NCBI RefSeq assembly: GCF_008035925.1
Contig: NZ_CP036264.1
Location: forward strand, 9,137,035 to 9,201,034
Source: Stieleria maiorica
Lineage (GTDB): Bacteria; Planctomycetota; Planctomycetia; Pirellulales; Pirellulaceae
Length of the DNA stretch: 64,000 nt
Reading direction: 5' to 3'
How positions within the stretch are numbered: the stretch's first letter is position 1; each line of letters opens with the position of its first letter. The position numbers and the translations under genes were made by a program. Positions 41,921 to 51,559 of this stretch are shown here, one piece after another. The notes below the pieces were generated by a model. The model searched no databases and was not told the origin of the DNA. It worked only from the letters and a program-made list of their open reading frames with translations.

Positions 41921-43416
41921 AACTCGAAATGAAAGAAACATTCTTTAGACGCTTGATCCAGTGTGGGTTCAGCCTGTTCGTCGTACTGCTGAATGTCTCG
42001 GCGACTACGATTTCTGCGGCCGAAAAGCCGAACATTGTGGTCATTCTCGCGGATGACTTAGGTTTCGGCAGTCTCAATAGTTACGGCGCGAGCGATTCTC
42101 ACATACGGACGCCCAATATCGACCGACTTGCCCAAGAGGGGCGGCGATTCACCGACGCGAATACTCCGTCGTCCGTCTGCTCACCGACTCGTTATGGATT
42201 GCTGACCGGGCGATATGATTGGCGTACGAATCAGAAGCATGGCGTCATCAGCACGACCGACCCACTGCACATCGAAACGTCGCGCTCGACGATCGCATCG
42301 CTGCTGAAGTCGACGGGTTATCGTACGGCCGCAATCGGTAAGTGGCACCTTGGGTATGGCACCAAGAAGGCTGACTTCACGAAACCACTATCGCCCGGAC
42401 CACTGGACCTCGGATTCGACTATCACTTTGCCGTGCCTCAGAACCACGGCGATGCTTCGGGTATTTACGTCCGAAATCAGCATGTCGTCGGCTTGCGTTC
42501 CGACCGCAGTATTTCGGTTGGTAAGTCACCCTATGGTCGAGACTTTATGGGGATCGATGCCCCGCAGCGCGTTGATGAACACGTGATGGATGAGCTGACG
42601 ACGGAAGCCGTTGACTGGCTTGAGAATCAATCAGCCGAACAGCCTTTCTTTCTGTACTTTGCAACCGTCGCAATCCACTTTCCCTACACACCATCAGACA
42701 AGACCAAGGGCGACAGTGGGATCGGCCTTTATGGTGACTGGATTCATGAGTTGGATCTCTCCGTCGGTCGGATCTTAGACACGCTAGAACGAATGAATGT
42801 GACCGATGATACGCTCGTCATCTTCACCAGCGACAACGGTGGCGTATTGATGACGGAGGGACCACGACCCGAAGCGGAAGCGTATCGAGCTGGTTTTCGT
42901 TGCAACGGCGACTGGCGTGGACGTAAACACAGCATCTACGAAGGCGGTTTCCGAGTTCCATTTCTCGTACGCTGGCCCGGGCGCGTTCAGCCTGGAACGG
43001 TCTGCGACGAAACAATCAATCTCGTCGACACCTACGCAACGCTGGCCGCGTTGGTCGATCTTCCTATTCGAGCAGAGGAAGACCTGGCCGAGGACAGCTT
43101 CAATGTCCTGCCAGCGATTCTTGACTCTTCGTACGAAGAACCGTTACGGCCATCGATGCTCGTGCACAGCCCCAACGGCAACTTTGCGATTCGAAGCGGA
43201 GCATGGAAATACATCGAAGGCAAGCCGAGCCCAACACTAAAGCGGACTCCACAACGCGACGAACTTCACCCTCAGCTTTACAACCTGCGCGACGACCCAG
43301 GCGAAGAGAACAACCTCATTGATAAGCATCCCGACGTTGCAGAGCGATTGGCCGGATTGCTTGAGAAACATCGCGTTGACGGACGATCAACGATAAAGGA
43401 GCAGCAAGACAAGTGA
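41917..43416 (+). CDS. Secreted sulfatase (arylsulfatase A type), no. 1
   Basis: 499 residues. Signal peptide to about residue 33 (CGFSLFVVLLNVSATTISAA). Metal-site PNIVVILADDLGFG; sulfatase signature SVCSPTRYGLLTGR, where the Cys becomes formylglycine through anSME; GKWHLGYG; and IFTSDNGG metal ligands. Hydrolyses a sulfate ester on a polysaccharide fragment; the exact linkage cannot be told. Starts inside the stop of the FecR/LamG gene (4-nt overlap), so it heads the polysaccharide operon. Confidence 0.92.
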   Translation: MKLEMKETFFRRLIQCGFSLFVVLLNVSATTISAAEKPNIVVILADDLGFGSLNSYGASDSHIRTPNIDRLAQEGRRFTDANTPSSVCSPTRYGLLTGRYDWRTNQKHGVISTTDPLHIETSRSTIASLLKSTGYRTAAIGKWHLGYGTKKADFTKPLSPGPLDLGFDYHFAVPQNHGDASGIYVRNQHVVGLRSDRSISVGKSPYGRDFMGIDAPQRVDEHVMDELTTEAVDWLENQSAEQPFFLYFATVAIHFPYTPSDKTKGDSGIGLYGDWIHELDLSVGRILDTLERMNVTDDTLVIFTSDNGGVLMTEGPRPEAEAYRAGFRCNGDWRGRKHSIYEGGFRVPFLVRWPGRVQPGTVCDETINLVDTYATLAALVDLPIRAEEDLAEDSFNVLPAILDSSYEEPLRPSMLVHSPNGNFAIRSGAWKYIEGKPSPTLKRTPQRDELHPQLYNLRDDPGEENNLIDKHPDVAERLAGLLEKHRVDGRSTIKEQQDK

Positions 43417-44804
43417 ATCGACCTATCCTTGCAATGATTGTTTTGTGCCTGGCCATCCCGCTTTCGGACGCCCGGTCGCAGGAACATAAGCCGAATTTCA
43501 TCGTTATCCTCGCGGACGACCTGGGCTACGGTGACCTCGGGTGTTTCGGAGCGACGGATATCCGCACTCCGAACATCGATTCACTGGCGCGGGACGGGAT
43601 GAAGTTCACCAGCTTTTACGTACACCAGCGATGCTCTCCCTCCAGGCTTGCGTTCATGACAGGCTGTTACGCGCACCGCGTTGGTACGACGAAAGTGATC
43701 TATCCGCGAGATCGCATGGGTATCAACCCGGCGGAAATCACCGCGCCGGAGCTTTTGAAGAAAGCCGGCTACACATGCGGGATCGTCGGTAAGTGGCATC
43801 TCGGCGACTGGGAACCTTTTCATCCGCTAAATCACGGCTTTGACTACTTCAAGGGCGCGTGGCATGTTGCTGCGGATGATGGAGAATCGGCCGAAAGGGA
43901 AGGTGCCTTCATGGAGAACCGAACCACGGTATCAGAGACCTACCGGAAGTGCGGCGAGACCGAGCACGAGGAAGTCAACGGCGCGCTGCGATTCATCGAG
44001 GAGAACCGGTCCAGGCCCTTCATGCTCTACTATGCGAGCCGCGGCACACATTCACGCTGGAATCCCAGCCCGAAGTTTGTTGGCACGTCGACCCGACCCA
44101 ATCGCTACGGTGATGCCGTTCAAGAATTGGATTTTGAAGTCGGCCGCATCCTGCAGAAGCTCGACGAAATCGAACTGAGCCAGGACACGCTGGTGATCTT
44201 CGGCTCCGATAATGGAGCCCCGCTGAACAGCCCCGGTCCCTCCAATGCTCCCCTTCGAGACGGCAAGTGGACGAATTTCGAAGGCGGCATCCGCACTCCT
44301 TGGCTCATGCGATGGCCGGGGCACATTCCGGCGAATGTGACCACCGAGCGGATCGCCGGAATCTGGGACTTGCTGCCAACGTTCTGTGACATCGCTGGAG
44401 TGGCACCGCCGCATGACCGCGTGCTCGACGGCGTGAGCATTCTTCCCGTGATGCTGGGCGAGCAAGAATCAACTCCTCCGCGCGACAGCGTCATCATGGA
44501 CGGCTCGACGATCCGTATGGGTGACTGGAAGCTGTTCCTGAAAGCAGAGAAGCCTGGCGGAAGAAATGGCGGCGAGCGGATGGGAACGGCGGCAGGCACG
44601 CTCTTCAATATGAAGACCGATTCGAGCGAAACCACCGATGTCGCCGCTGAAAATCCTGATGTGGTTCAGAGTCTGCGCGTTGCTGCGAAAGCCTTTGAGC
44701 AGGAACTGGCAAACCACTCTCGTCCCATCGGCCGACTGGAAGGCGACAACAAGGACAGTGCAAAGCCTGGCACAAAGACCAGGAAGAACAAAAGCGACAA
44801 GTGA
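43413..44804 (+). CDS. Secreted sulfatase, no. 2
   Basis: 463 residues with an N-terminal signal peptide (ILAMIVLCLAIPLSDARS). Motifs: NFIVILADDLGYGDLG, formylglycine site QRCSPSRLAFMTG, GKWHLGDW, VIFGSDNGAP. The C-terminus is lysine-rich. Overlaps gene 1 by 4 nt and precedes gene 3 by 6 bp. The substrate is probably a different sulfate position of the same glycan. Confidence 0.92.
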   Translation: MNRPILAMIVLCLAIPLSDARSQEHKPNFIVILADDLGYGDLGCFGATDIRTPNIDSLARDGMKFTSFYVHQRCSPSRLAFMTGCYAHRVGTTKVIYPRDRMGINPAEITAPELLKKAGYTCGIVGKWHLGDWEPFHPLNHGFDYFKGAWHVAADDGESAEREGAFMENRTTVSETYRKCGETEHEEVNGALRFIEENRSRPFMLYYASRGTHSRWNPSPKFVGTSTRPNRYGDAVQELDFEVGRILQKLDEIELSQDTLVIFGSDNGAPLNSPGPSNAPLRDGKWTNFEGGIRTPWLMRWPGHIPANVTTERIAGIWDLLPTFCDIAGVAPPHDRVLDGVSILPVMLGEQESTPPRDSVIMDGSTIRMGDWKLFLKAEKPGGRNGGERMGTAAGTLFNMKTDSSETTDVAAENPDVVQSLRVAAKAFEQELANHSRPIGRLEGDNKDSAKPGTKTRKNKSDK

Positions 44805-44810
44805 ATTGAT

Positions 44811-46307
44811 ATGAAACCTAATCAACAAGTGATCAATAGGCTCGCGGTTCTCCTGTTCCTATGCGTGTTTTCCACGCAGAACGCAGCGGCGGAAAAGCCG
44901 ATGAATGTTTTGATGTTGATCTCAGACGATTTGAATTCTTGGCTGCTGGAAAACCCAGAACGTTATGTTGGAAGAGTCATCGCCCCGAACCTGAAGGCGT
45001 TGGCTCAAAGCGGTGTGAATTTCAAGTACGCCTATACCTCGGCACCCGTATGCAGCCCCTCTCGAACTGCTTTCTTCTCCGGCGTGGCCCCTTGGAAATC
45101 AGGTATCTACAACAACGCGCAGAGCATCAGCACGAGTACGGCACTGAATCAAGATGCGGTGTTATCACTGGCCGGATTGTTCAGGAAGAGCGGCTACGCA
45201 ACCTTTGGTTATGGCAAGATCACTCACGGCTGGGATCAGAAACAGCACTGGGACGATCATGTCGGTCACAAGCGAGACCCGGCTCCTCCTGGTGCGCCGT
45301 TGGCTGGACTGAGCAGAGGCGAGCAGGATTGGGGAAAAATCCATCTCACCGAGGATCAAATGAATGACACCCTCGGAGCCAACAAGGCCATCGCGGTCCT
45401 AGAGGAACAACACGACAAGCCATTCTTCCTAGCCTACGGCTCGTTCAATCCTCACATGCCATGGTACGTACCGCAGAAATATTTCGATATGTATCCCTTG
45501 GATCAGATCGTCCTTCCCGAGCTGAAGGAGGACGACTTGGAAGACCTTCCGCCACTTGCAAAAGCGGTGAGTGATGGGCTCGGGAGCTTTGCCGACAAGG
45601 TCATCCGGTCCGGCAAACACAAAGAGGCGGTGCAGGCCTACTTGGCCACGACCACCTATGTCGACACTCAGTTTGGTCGTGTGCTCGATGCCCTTGAAAA
45701 GAGCCCGTACAAGGACAACACGATTGTCGTTTTCCTGACTGATCACGGGTTTCACCTGGGCGAAAAACATCACTGGCAAAAAACGACTCTCTGGGAAGAG
45801 GGGACGCACACGTTGTTGATGTTTCGTGCGCCGGGAGTTACCCAAGCCGGTGGCGTGTCTGAACGGTTCGTCTCTCTTTTGGATATCTACCCCACCCTGG
45901 CCGAACTCTGCGAACTTTCGCCTCCTGCGACCATCGATGGACGATCGCTGGTCCCCCTGCTCAAAGACCCGATGGCTCCCTGGGAAAGCACGGCCATCAC
46001 CGGACTGTGCGACAAAAGCAAAACGGACCTAGCCTACGTCAGCATCCGTCATGAACTCGGACGCTATACCCGATACGGGTCTGACGAAGAGGAATTCTAC
46101 GACACCTCGAAAGACCCACACGAATGGACCAACGAGATTTCCAACCCGAAATACGCCACCATCGTTAAAAAACTCCGAACCCTGGTTCCGAGTTTCGAAG
46201 AGACCGCTCAGCCCGTTCCATCTGCTCTGACCGCGGAGCGTCGGAAGACCCAAAACGAGAGGAAGAAAAGTAAGAAGGGCGAGACGAAAACAGAACGTTC
46301 AAAATAG
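44811..46307 (+). CDS. Secreted sulfatase, no. 3 (iduronate-2-sulfatase-like)
   Basis: 498 residues, signal peptide to about 26. The metal site is NVLMLISDDLNSW, unlike ADDLG in the others, and the signature is PVCSPSRTAFFSG. It has HMPWYVPQKYFDMYP and FLTDHGFHLGEKHHWQKTTLWEE, typical of the iduronate-2-sulfatase/choline-sulfatase branch. The C-terminus is strongly basic. An iduronate-like substrate would fit a uronic-acid-containing glycan. Confidence 0.88.
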   Translation: MKPNQQVINRLAVLLFLCVFSTQNAAAEKPMNVLMLISDDLNSWLLENPERYVGRVIAPNLKALAQSGVNFKYAYTSAPVCSPSRTAFFSGVAPWKSGIYNNAQSISTSTALNQDAVLSLAGLFRKSGYATFGYGKITHGWDQKQHWDDHVGHKRDPAPPGAPLAGLSRGEQDWGKIHLTEDQMNDTLGANKAIAVLEEQHDKPFFLAYGSFNPHMPWYVPQKYFDMYPLDQIVLPELKEDDLEDLPPLAKAVSDGLGSFADKVIRSGKHKEAVQAYLATTTYVDTQFGRVLDALEKSPYKDNTIVVFLTDHGFHLGEKHHWQKTTLWEEGTHTLLMFRAPGVTQAGGVSERFVSLLDIYPTLAELCELSPPATIDGRSLVPLLKDPMAPWESTAITGLCDKSKTDLAYVSIRHELGRYTRYGSDEEEFYDTSKDPHEWTNEISNPKYATIVKKLRTLVPSFEETAQPVPSALTAERRKTQNERKKSKKGETKTERSK

Positions 46308-46340
46308 CCGCATTTCTCAACATTCGACTGCGCCCACTCC

Positions 46341-47837
46341 ATGAACAATACTGCAATGAACCGTCTCGCTTCCTTCCTTTGCGCTCTTTTGATTGTCTGC
46401 GGTTTATCCGTTGCCGCCGAAACTACGCAACAGCCCAACTTGATCGTGATCTTGGAGGATGATCTGGGTTATGGCGATCTCGGCTGTTATGGCGTGCTGG
46501 ACTTGGCCACGCCGCACATCGATCGTATGGCGGAAGAAGGAATGAAGTTCACGAGCTTCTATGTTTCTCCAGTCTGTTCGCCGACCCGCGCCTCACTGAT
46601 GACAGGTTGCATCGCCCAGCGTGTGGGGATCGGCGGCGTTCTCTTCCCCAGGAACAACCACGGATTAAATCCCGAAGAAAAGACGCTTCCTGAGCTGCTC
46701 AAGGAGCAAGGTTACGCGACCGCCATCATTGGCAAATGGCATCTTGGCAATCAAGCCACGTTCCATCCGCTGAAGCATGGGTTCGACTCATGGTATGGGA
46801 CGCCGGCGTCGAATAGCCAGGGTTTTGAACCGACGCTCCAACAGTACGCGGAAGATTGCGTGTGGCGCGAAGAATATACCCGCGAGAGTATCGTCAAAAT
46901 GCCCGAGGCGAAGTGCCCGCTGATTCGGGACAACAGCATTATTGAAGTCCCCGCGGACCAGACGCAGTTCACTCAACGTTATACGCGTGAGGCTGTCCGT
47001 TTCATCACCGAACATAGGGATCATCCGTTTTTCCTCTATCTGGCCCACAACATGGTGCACATCCCGGTGCATGCCTCGGCGGACTTTGTCGGGAAGAGCA
47101 AGTTGGGAATTTACGGCGATGCGATTCAGGAACTCGATTGGAGTACGGGTGAAATCCTGAAGACGCTCAAAGAACTCGGGCTGGATGAGAATACATTGGT
47201 GATTTTTACGTCCGACAACGGGCCACATTTGGGTCAGGGCGCCAGTGCTGGACCGCTTCGTGGTGCGAAGGGCTCGACCTTTGAAGGTGGCGTTCGCGTG
47301 CCGTTCATCGCTCGTTGGCCAGGGAACATTCCCGCAGGTCACGTGACCGATGAACCCATCGCGGTCATGGATCTGCTGCCAACACTGGTAACACTCGCGG
47401 GCGGAACGGCCCCAAGCGATCGCATCATCGACGGCAAGAACATCTGGCCGGTCCTGGCAGGCGAGAACGGAGCGAAGTCGCCGCATGAGGCAATCTACTA
47501 TCTGCGCGGCCGGTCGGTGAACGGTGTCCGTATGGGCGATTGGAAATACTTGAACGTCCCGGCAAGGGACGTCCAGCCGAAGATTGAAATCGAGCTTTCT
47601 CCAGAAGAACAAAAACTGCCTCGCAGGCAGCGAAATGAACTTGTGAAGGAGCGGACGAGAGCGGCGCAGGCAAAACGAGGCGATGTCGAGATGCTCTTCA
47701 ATCTGCGCGAGGATGTTGGCGAAGAGAAGAACATGATTGATCAGCACACCGACATCGCTGCCCGCATGAAGAGCCGTTTGAACATGTTTGCATCTGAATT
47801 CAAGAAGACCCTCCGGCCCGCCGCCACGGCTGAATGA
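46341..47837 (+). CDS. Secreted sulfatase, no. 4
   Basis: 498 residues with signal peptide (ASFLCALLIVCGLSVAAE). Motifs: NLIVILEDDLGYGDLG (Glu replaces the usual Ala), SPVCSPTRASLMTG, GKWHLGN, VIFTSDNGPHLG. Arylsulfatase A branch. Follows gene 3 by 33 bp in the same operon. Confidence 0.92.
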   Translation: MNNTAMNRLASFLCALLIVCGLSVAAETTQQPNLIVILEDDLGYGDLGCYGVLDLATPHIDRMAEEGMKFTSFYVSPVCSPTRASLMTGCIAQRVGIGGVLFPRNNHGLNPEEKTLPELLKEQGYATAIIGKWHLGNQATFHPLKHGFDSWYGTPASNSQGFEPTLQQYAEDCVWREEYTRESIVKMPEAKCPLIRDNSIIEVPADQTQFTQRYTREAVRFITEHRDHPFFLYLAHNMVHIPVHASADFVGKSKLGIYGDAIQELDWSTGEILKTLKELGLDENTLVIFTSDNGPHLGQGASAGPLRGAKGSTFEGGVRVPFIARWPGNIPAGHVTDEPIAVMDLLPTLVTLAGGTAPSDRIIDGKNIWPVLAGENGAKSPHEAIYYLRGRSVNGVRMGDWKYLNVPARDVQPKIEIELSPEEQKLPRRQRNELVKERTRAAQAKRGDVEMLFNLREDVGEEKNMIDQHTDIAARMKSRLNMFASEFKKTLRPAATAE

Positions 47838-47862
47838 ACTTTCACAAACAACAGGATCAATC

Positions 47863-49137
47863 ATGACCACTTCAATTCAAAACCTACGATTGCGTCGAAC
47901 TGTTTTGAAATCGATTGGTACGACCACGGCGCTGACAGCGAGCGGACTGTTGCCGTCATTGATTTACGCCGCACCGTCAACCTCCGCGAATGAAAAGTTG
48001 CGAGTCGGGCTGATCGGCGCTGGCAATCGAGCCAAGTGGTTGACTCGCGCCTTGGCCCGCGAATCCCATCGAGCCGAATTGGTCGCCGTCTGCGATTGCT
48101 TTCTTCCGCAGATCGATGCCCTCGCGTCTGATGAAAAGAAGAATCCAAAGGCCGGTGATTCCTGGATGCGTTATCAGAACTACGAGCAGATGTTCGATTC
48201 TGAGGATCTGGATGCCGTCATGATCGCGACACCCGATCACGTCCGCGTGCGGGCGGCAATCCTCGCCTGTGCAAAAGGCCTGGATGTTTACGCCGAAAAG
48301 CCACTCAGCTTCAGCATTCCGGAAGGACGAGCACTGGTCAAAGCCGTGCGAAAGCACAAACGAGTGCTGCAGGTCGGCACACAACAACGCAGCACGCCAA
48401 TCAATCAGTATGCGTGTGAATTCGTTCGGAGAGGTGGCTTGGGCAAAGTCTCGACAATCCTCGTTAAAAACTACTCAGGCTCTCGGCCTGCAAAGGGTCT
48501 CGACAAGCAACTGATCCCCGAAGGCATGGATTGGAATCGTTTTTGTGACCAAGCAAAGTTGCTCGACTACCACGAACAGCTGCAACGTCGGTGGCGGAGC
48601 TTCGACGCCTTTACCGGAGGCCCCATTTGTGATCGTGGTTCGCACGCGCTGGACATGGTTCACCTTGCAATGGGGTGGGAACAAGTCGCGCCGACGCGGA
48701 TCGAACCGACGACTGACGCGAAGGACTACTGGGATCGCGGTGTGTGGCTGTATTACCCGGATGGCACTGTCATTCGGCTGGAAAGCACCGGCGGACCCGC
48801 GTTCGGTGGAATTTTTATTGGAGAGCACGGCAAGATTGAAATCAATCGCGGACGGTTCGCTTGCAATCCAACGAATCTGCTCGCACCGTTTACAGGTTCA
48901 CAAACCGAATCGCACGTCGCCAACTGGCTCGATTGCATTCAGACCCGGGAGGATCCCAATGCTCCAGTCGAAGTCGGTCACCTGATTTCCACTATTGCGC
49001 ATTTGATCAACATTTGTCGCGAGACTGGTCGAACGATCCACTGGGACGCTGCCAACGAGCAGATCATCGACGATGACGCTGCTAATTCGATGCTGACGAA
49101 AGAACGACGTCCCGAGTTTTCCCTTCCCAATGTTTAG
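47863..49137 (+). CDS. Gfo/Idh/MocA-family oxidoreductase, exported
   Basis: 424 residues. N-terminal twin-arginine-like signal (LRLRRTVLKSIGTTTALTA), then a Rossmann NAD(P) site RVGLIGAGNRAKWLTR and the family EKPL motif (VYAEKPLSFS) before the C-terminal alpha/beta domain. Planctomycetes export many such enzymes, where they can act as cofactor-retaining oxidoreductases on sugars. ATG 47863 fits the signal; the longer frame overlaps sulfatase 4. Confidence 0.9.
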   Translation: MTTSIQNLRLRRTVLKSIGTTTALTASGLLPSLIYAAPSTSANEKLRVGLIGAGNRAKWLTRALARESHRAELVAVCDCFLPQIDALASDEKKNPKAGDSWMRYQNYEQMFDSEDLDAVMIATPDHVRVRAAILACAKGLDVYAEKPLSFSIPEGRALVKAVRKHKRVLQVGTQQRSTPINQYACEFVRRGGLGKVSTILVKNYSGSRPAKGLDKQLIPEGMDWNRFCDQAKLLDYHEQLQRRWRSFDAFTGGPICDRGSHALDMVHLAMGWEQVAPTRIEPTTDAKDYWDRGVWLYYPDGTVIRLESTGGPAFGGIFIGEHGKIEINRGRFACNPTNLLAPFTGSQTESHVANWLDCIQTREDPNAPVEVGHLISTIAHLINICRETGRTIHWDAANEQIIDDDAANSMLTKERRPEFSLPNV

Positions 49138-49151
49138 CCGCAGGACCTCCA

Positions 49152-49853
49152 ATGCTTTCCGGTACATTCTTTTTTGCTGATCGATCGCCACGGCGGTGTT
49201 TCGCATCTATTGTGTTCGTTGCGATCTCCTTCTGCTGTGGCGTCTCCCTTGCTGGCGATTGGACCACACTGTTTTATGGCAAGAACCTCGACGGCTGGTT
49301 ACCGTCACGCGACAACACGCAGTTTGCGATTGTCGACGGGATCATTGTTGGCACGAGTTCCAGCCAGACTCATTTTCTTCACACGGTTGAAACGTACGGC
49401 GATTTTGAACTCGAACTCGAAGTCAAACTTCATGACACGGACCTGAATTCGGGCATTCAAATTCGAACTCAGCTGACGCGTACAAACGACGCCGGCAAAG
49501 CTCGCCCCGTCATTCATGGCCCCCAAGTAGATCTAGGCAAATCGCCAGGCAGATCCGGCAATATCTTTAACCAGGGCAATGGTGCCTGGATTACACCCAA
49601 GGAAGATTTGATCCGGAATGAAACGATGACCAACGGCGAATGGAACAAACTGCGAGTGCTGGCTGTTGGCCCGCGGATTCAATCTTGGATCAATGGCAAA
49701 CAAGTTGCCGATGTTACGGATGACGGAGTCTACGAAAAGTATCCGTCGGGCGTGATCGCATTGCAGGTGCACGGCGTAAAGAAGTCACCGGAGAAAGCTC
49801 GCCACGTTTCGTTTCGATCCATCCGCATCCGCCAAATCGAATCCACAAAGTAG
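49152..49853 (+). CDS. DUF1080 (3-keto-disaccharide hydrolase-like) exported protein
   Basis: 233 residues, signal peptide to about 35. DUF1080 beta-jelly-roll: WTTLFYGKNLDGWLPS, FELELEVKLHDTDLNSGIQIRT, GEWNKLRVLAVGPRIQSWINGKQVAD. Related proteins hydrolyse 3-keto-glycosides generated by Gfo/Idh/MocA enzymes, which fits its place 14 bp after one. End of the plus-strand operon. Confidence 0.88.
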   Translation: MLSGTFFFADRSPRRCFASIVFVAISFCCGVSLAGDWTTLFYGKNLDGWLPSRDNTQFAIVDGIIVGTSSSQTHFLHTVETYGDFELELEVKLHDTDLNSGIQIRTQLTRTNDAGKARPVIHGPQVDLGKSPGRSGNIFNQGNGAWITPKEDLIRNETMTNGEWNKLRVLAVGPRIQSWINGKQVADVTDDGVYEKYPSGVIALQVHGVKKSPEKARHVSFRSIRIRQIESTK

Positions 49854-49916
49854 CGCACGTTCAATGAGCGGCCGCAGCCGTACTTACGACATCGGTCTTA
49901 AGCCGTTGGCGTGGTT

Positions 49917-51512
49917 TCATCTCTCGTCCGCTTCAAGTTGCCGGCTCCCTGTAAATGGGCCCCATTGGACGCGCGCTGAGTATTCCTTCGATCCCTTGTA
50001 GGTCGCCGGGTCGTAATCCGGATTTCGTTTCGGGATGCGGGCACCAACTTCGTCGAAATACTGCATCATCTCATCATAGAGACGGCGATGTTCTTCCGGG
50101 TGAGTCGCCGCAATGTTGTGGACTTCTCCGATGTCGTCACTCAGGTCGAAGAGCATCGGGATGTCTGGACGCTCGTAGAAATGCAACAATTTGCGATTGC
50201 CGGAGACAACCGCGGAGTGCGGCATGGTCGTACGGTAGTGCGGGTAGTGGAAATAGAGATTTCGATTCAGGAACGCCTCGGTCGGCGGCTGCCCTGCCAT
50301 GTACGGCGCAAGGCTAACACCGTCGATGTTCATCAGCATGCTCGAATCACCGCCTGCCCAATCCACAAAGGTCGGAAGGAAGTCGTAGTTAACGACGTTG
50401 CCGTTGAATTCCGAGCCAGCTTTGATCCCAGGTCCTTTCACAATCATCGGCACCCGAATGCCGCCCTGCCAGACCCACCACTTTGCACCGTGGTGAGGTT
50501 GCTTGAGCTCCGGATCGAGAAGCAGCTCTTTGTGCCGATATCCGTTGTCGGATACAAGTACCACGTAGGTGTTATCTTCAATGCCAAGCGCTTCGATCTT
50601 TTCGAGCACGGCTCCGATTCGACCGTCGAGGTCCTCGCCCATTCCAAGCCAAACTGCGGGGTCGTCGCCTAAACGGACGGTGTCCTTGTCTTTGTTGTTT
50701 GCTTTGTACCAATCTTCGACGAGTGGGTGATTCGCATACTTCTCACGGGTCGCCGGTAAACATTCACTTCCGGCGTGCATCGCGTAGTGCGAGATCTGTA
50801 AGTAGAACGGATTCCCGGCGGCGACCTGTTGTTCCATGAATCCGATCGCCTTCGCCGTCGTGCTAAACATCAACTTCGGATCGGTCAGTTTCTCGGGTAT
50901 TCGTCGTGGCTTTGCTTCCCCTTCTTTCGCGAACGAGGCAAGCGTATTGCCGGGCTTGTTGTCCGTATTACCATCGTGCAGCACATAGCCCTCATCCCCA
51001 GGATTACCACGCATGTGCCACTTGCCAACATGGGCACTGACATAACCAAGTGGCGCCAAGGCTTCGGGAATCGTTACCGTATCCGGATCAATTGTCTGGT
51101 CCGAGACGCAGCCAACCACAGGAAAGTTCTTGTACATTCGACTTTCGTCGTAGTAATCCTGCCCACGCGAATTCATATAGACCGTGTATCCGCTCCGCGG
51201 CGACGACTGCCCCGTCTGAACACAAACGCGTGAAGGAGAGCACTGGGGTGAAGCATAGGCGTTACGAAACTTCATGCCTTCCCTTGCCAACCGTTCGATG
51301 TTTGGCATCTCGAGCACCGGCATCTTCGAGTTTCCTAGTGCGTCATCCATCGCTACAGGCGTTCCGTTCCATGCCCAGTCGTCGATGAAAAGCAACACAA
51401 TGTTCGGCTTACCCGAATCTGTCCGTTCAGCCCGTGCACACTGGCACAGGAAAATGGCCAAGAAAAGCGAAAACGATAGGCTTGCAGTTCGATTAAAAAG
51501 TGTTGCGTTCAT
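49917..51512 (-). CDS. Secreted sulfatase, no. 5
   Basis: 531 residues with signal peptide (SLSFSLFLAIFLCQCARA). Metal site NIVLLFIDDWAWNG; signature SPQCSPSRVCVQTGQSS; GKWHMRG; VLVSDNGYRHKE. Longer than its neighbours, with an extended middle. Convergent with the DUF1080 gene; second gene of a minus-strand pair with sulfatase 6 (47-bp gap). Confidence 0.9.
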   Translation of the reverse strand: MNATLFNRTASLSFSLFLAIFLCQCARAERTDSGKPNIVLLFIDDWAWNGTPVAMDDALGNSKMPVLEMPNIERLAREGMKFRNAYASPQCSPSRVCVQTGQSSPRSGYTVYMNSRGQDYYDESRMYKNFPVVGCVSDQTIDPDTVTIPEALAPLGYVSAHVGKWHMRGNPGDEGYVLHDGNTDNKPGNTLASFAKEGEAKPRRIPEKLTDPKLMFSTTAKAIGFMEQQVAAGNPFYLQISHYAMHAGSECLPATREKYANHPLVEDWYKANNKDKDTVRLGDDPAVWLGMGEDLDGRIGAVLEKIEALGIEDNTYVVLVSDNGYRHKELLLDPELKQPHHGAKWWVWQGGIRVPMIVKGPGIKAGSEFNGNVVNYDFLPTFVDWAGGDSSMLMNIDGVSLAPYMAGQPPTEAFLNRNLYFHYPHYRTTMPHSAVVSGNRKLLHFYERPDIPMLFDLSDDIGEVHNIAATHPEEHRRLYDEMMQYFDEVGARIPKRNPDYDPATYKGSKEYSARVQWGPFTGSRQLEADER

Positions 51513-51559
51513 GCGTGGGATTTCTTGTGAGATGAGGGTCTATTTTGGCATTCTTTAAA

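Noticed and set aside
46788..47870. 360-aa minus-strand frame opposite sulfatase 4
   Set aside because: The plus-strand frame has all sulfatase motifs; the antisense frame has none and arises from codon bias.
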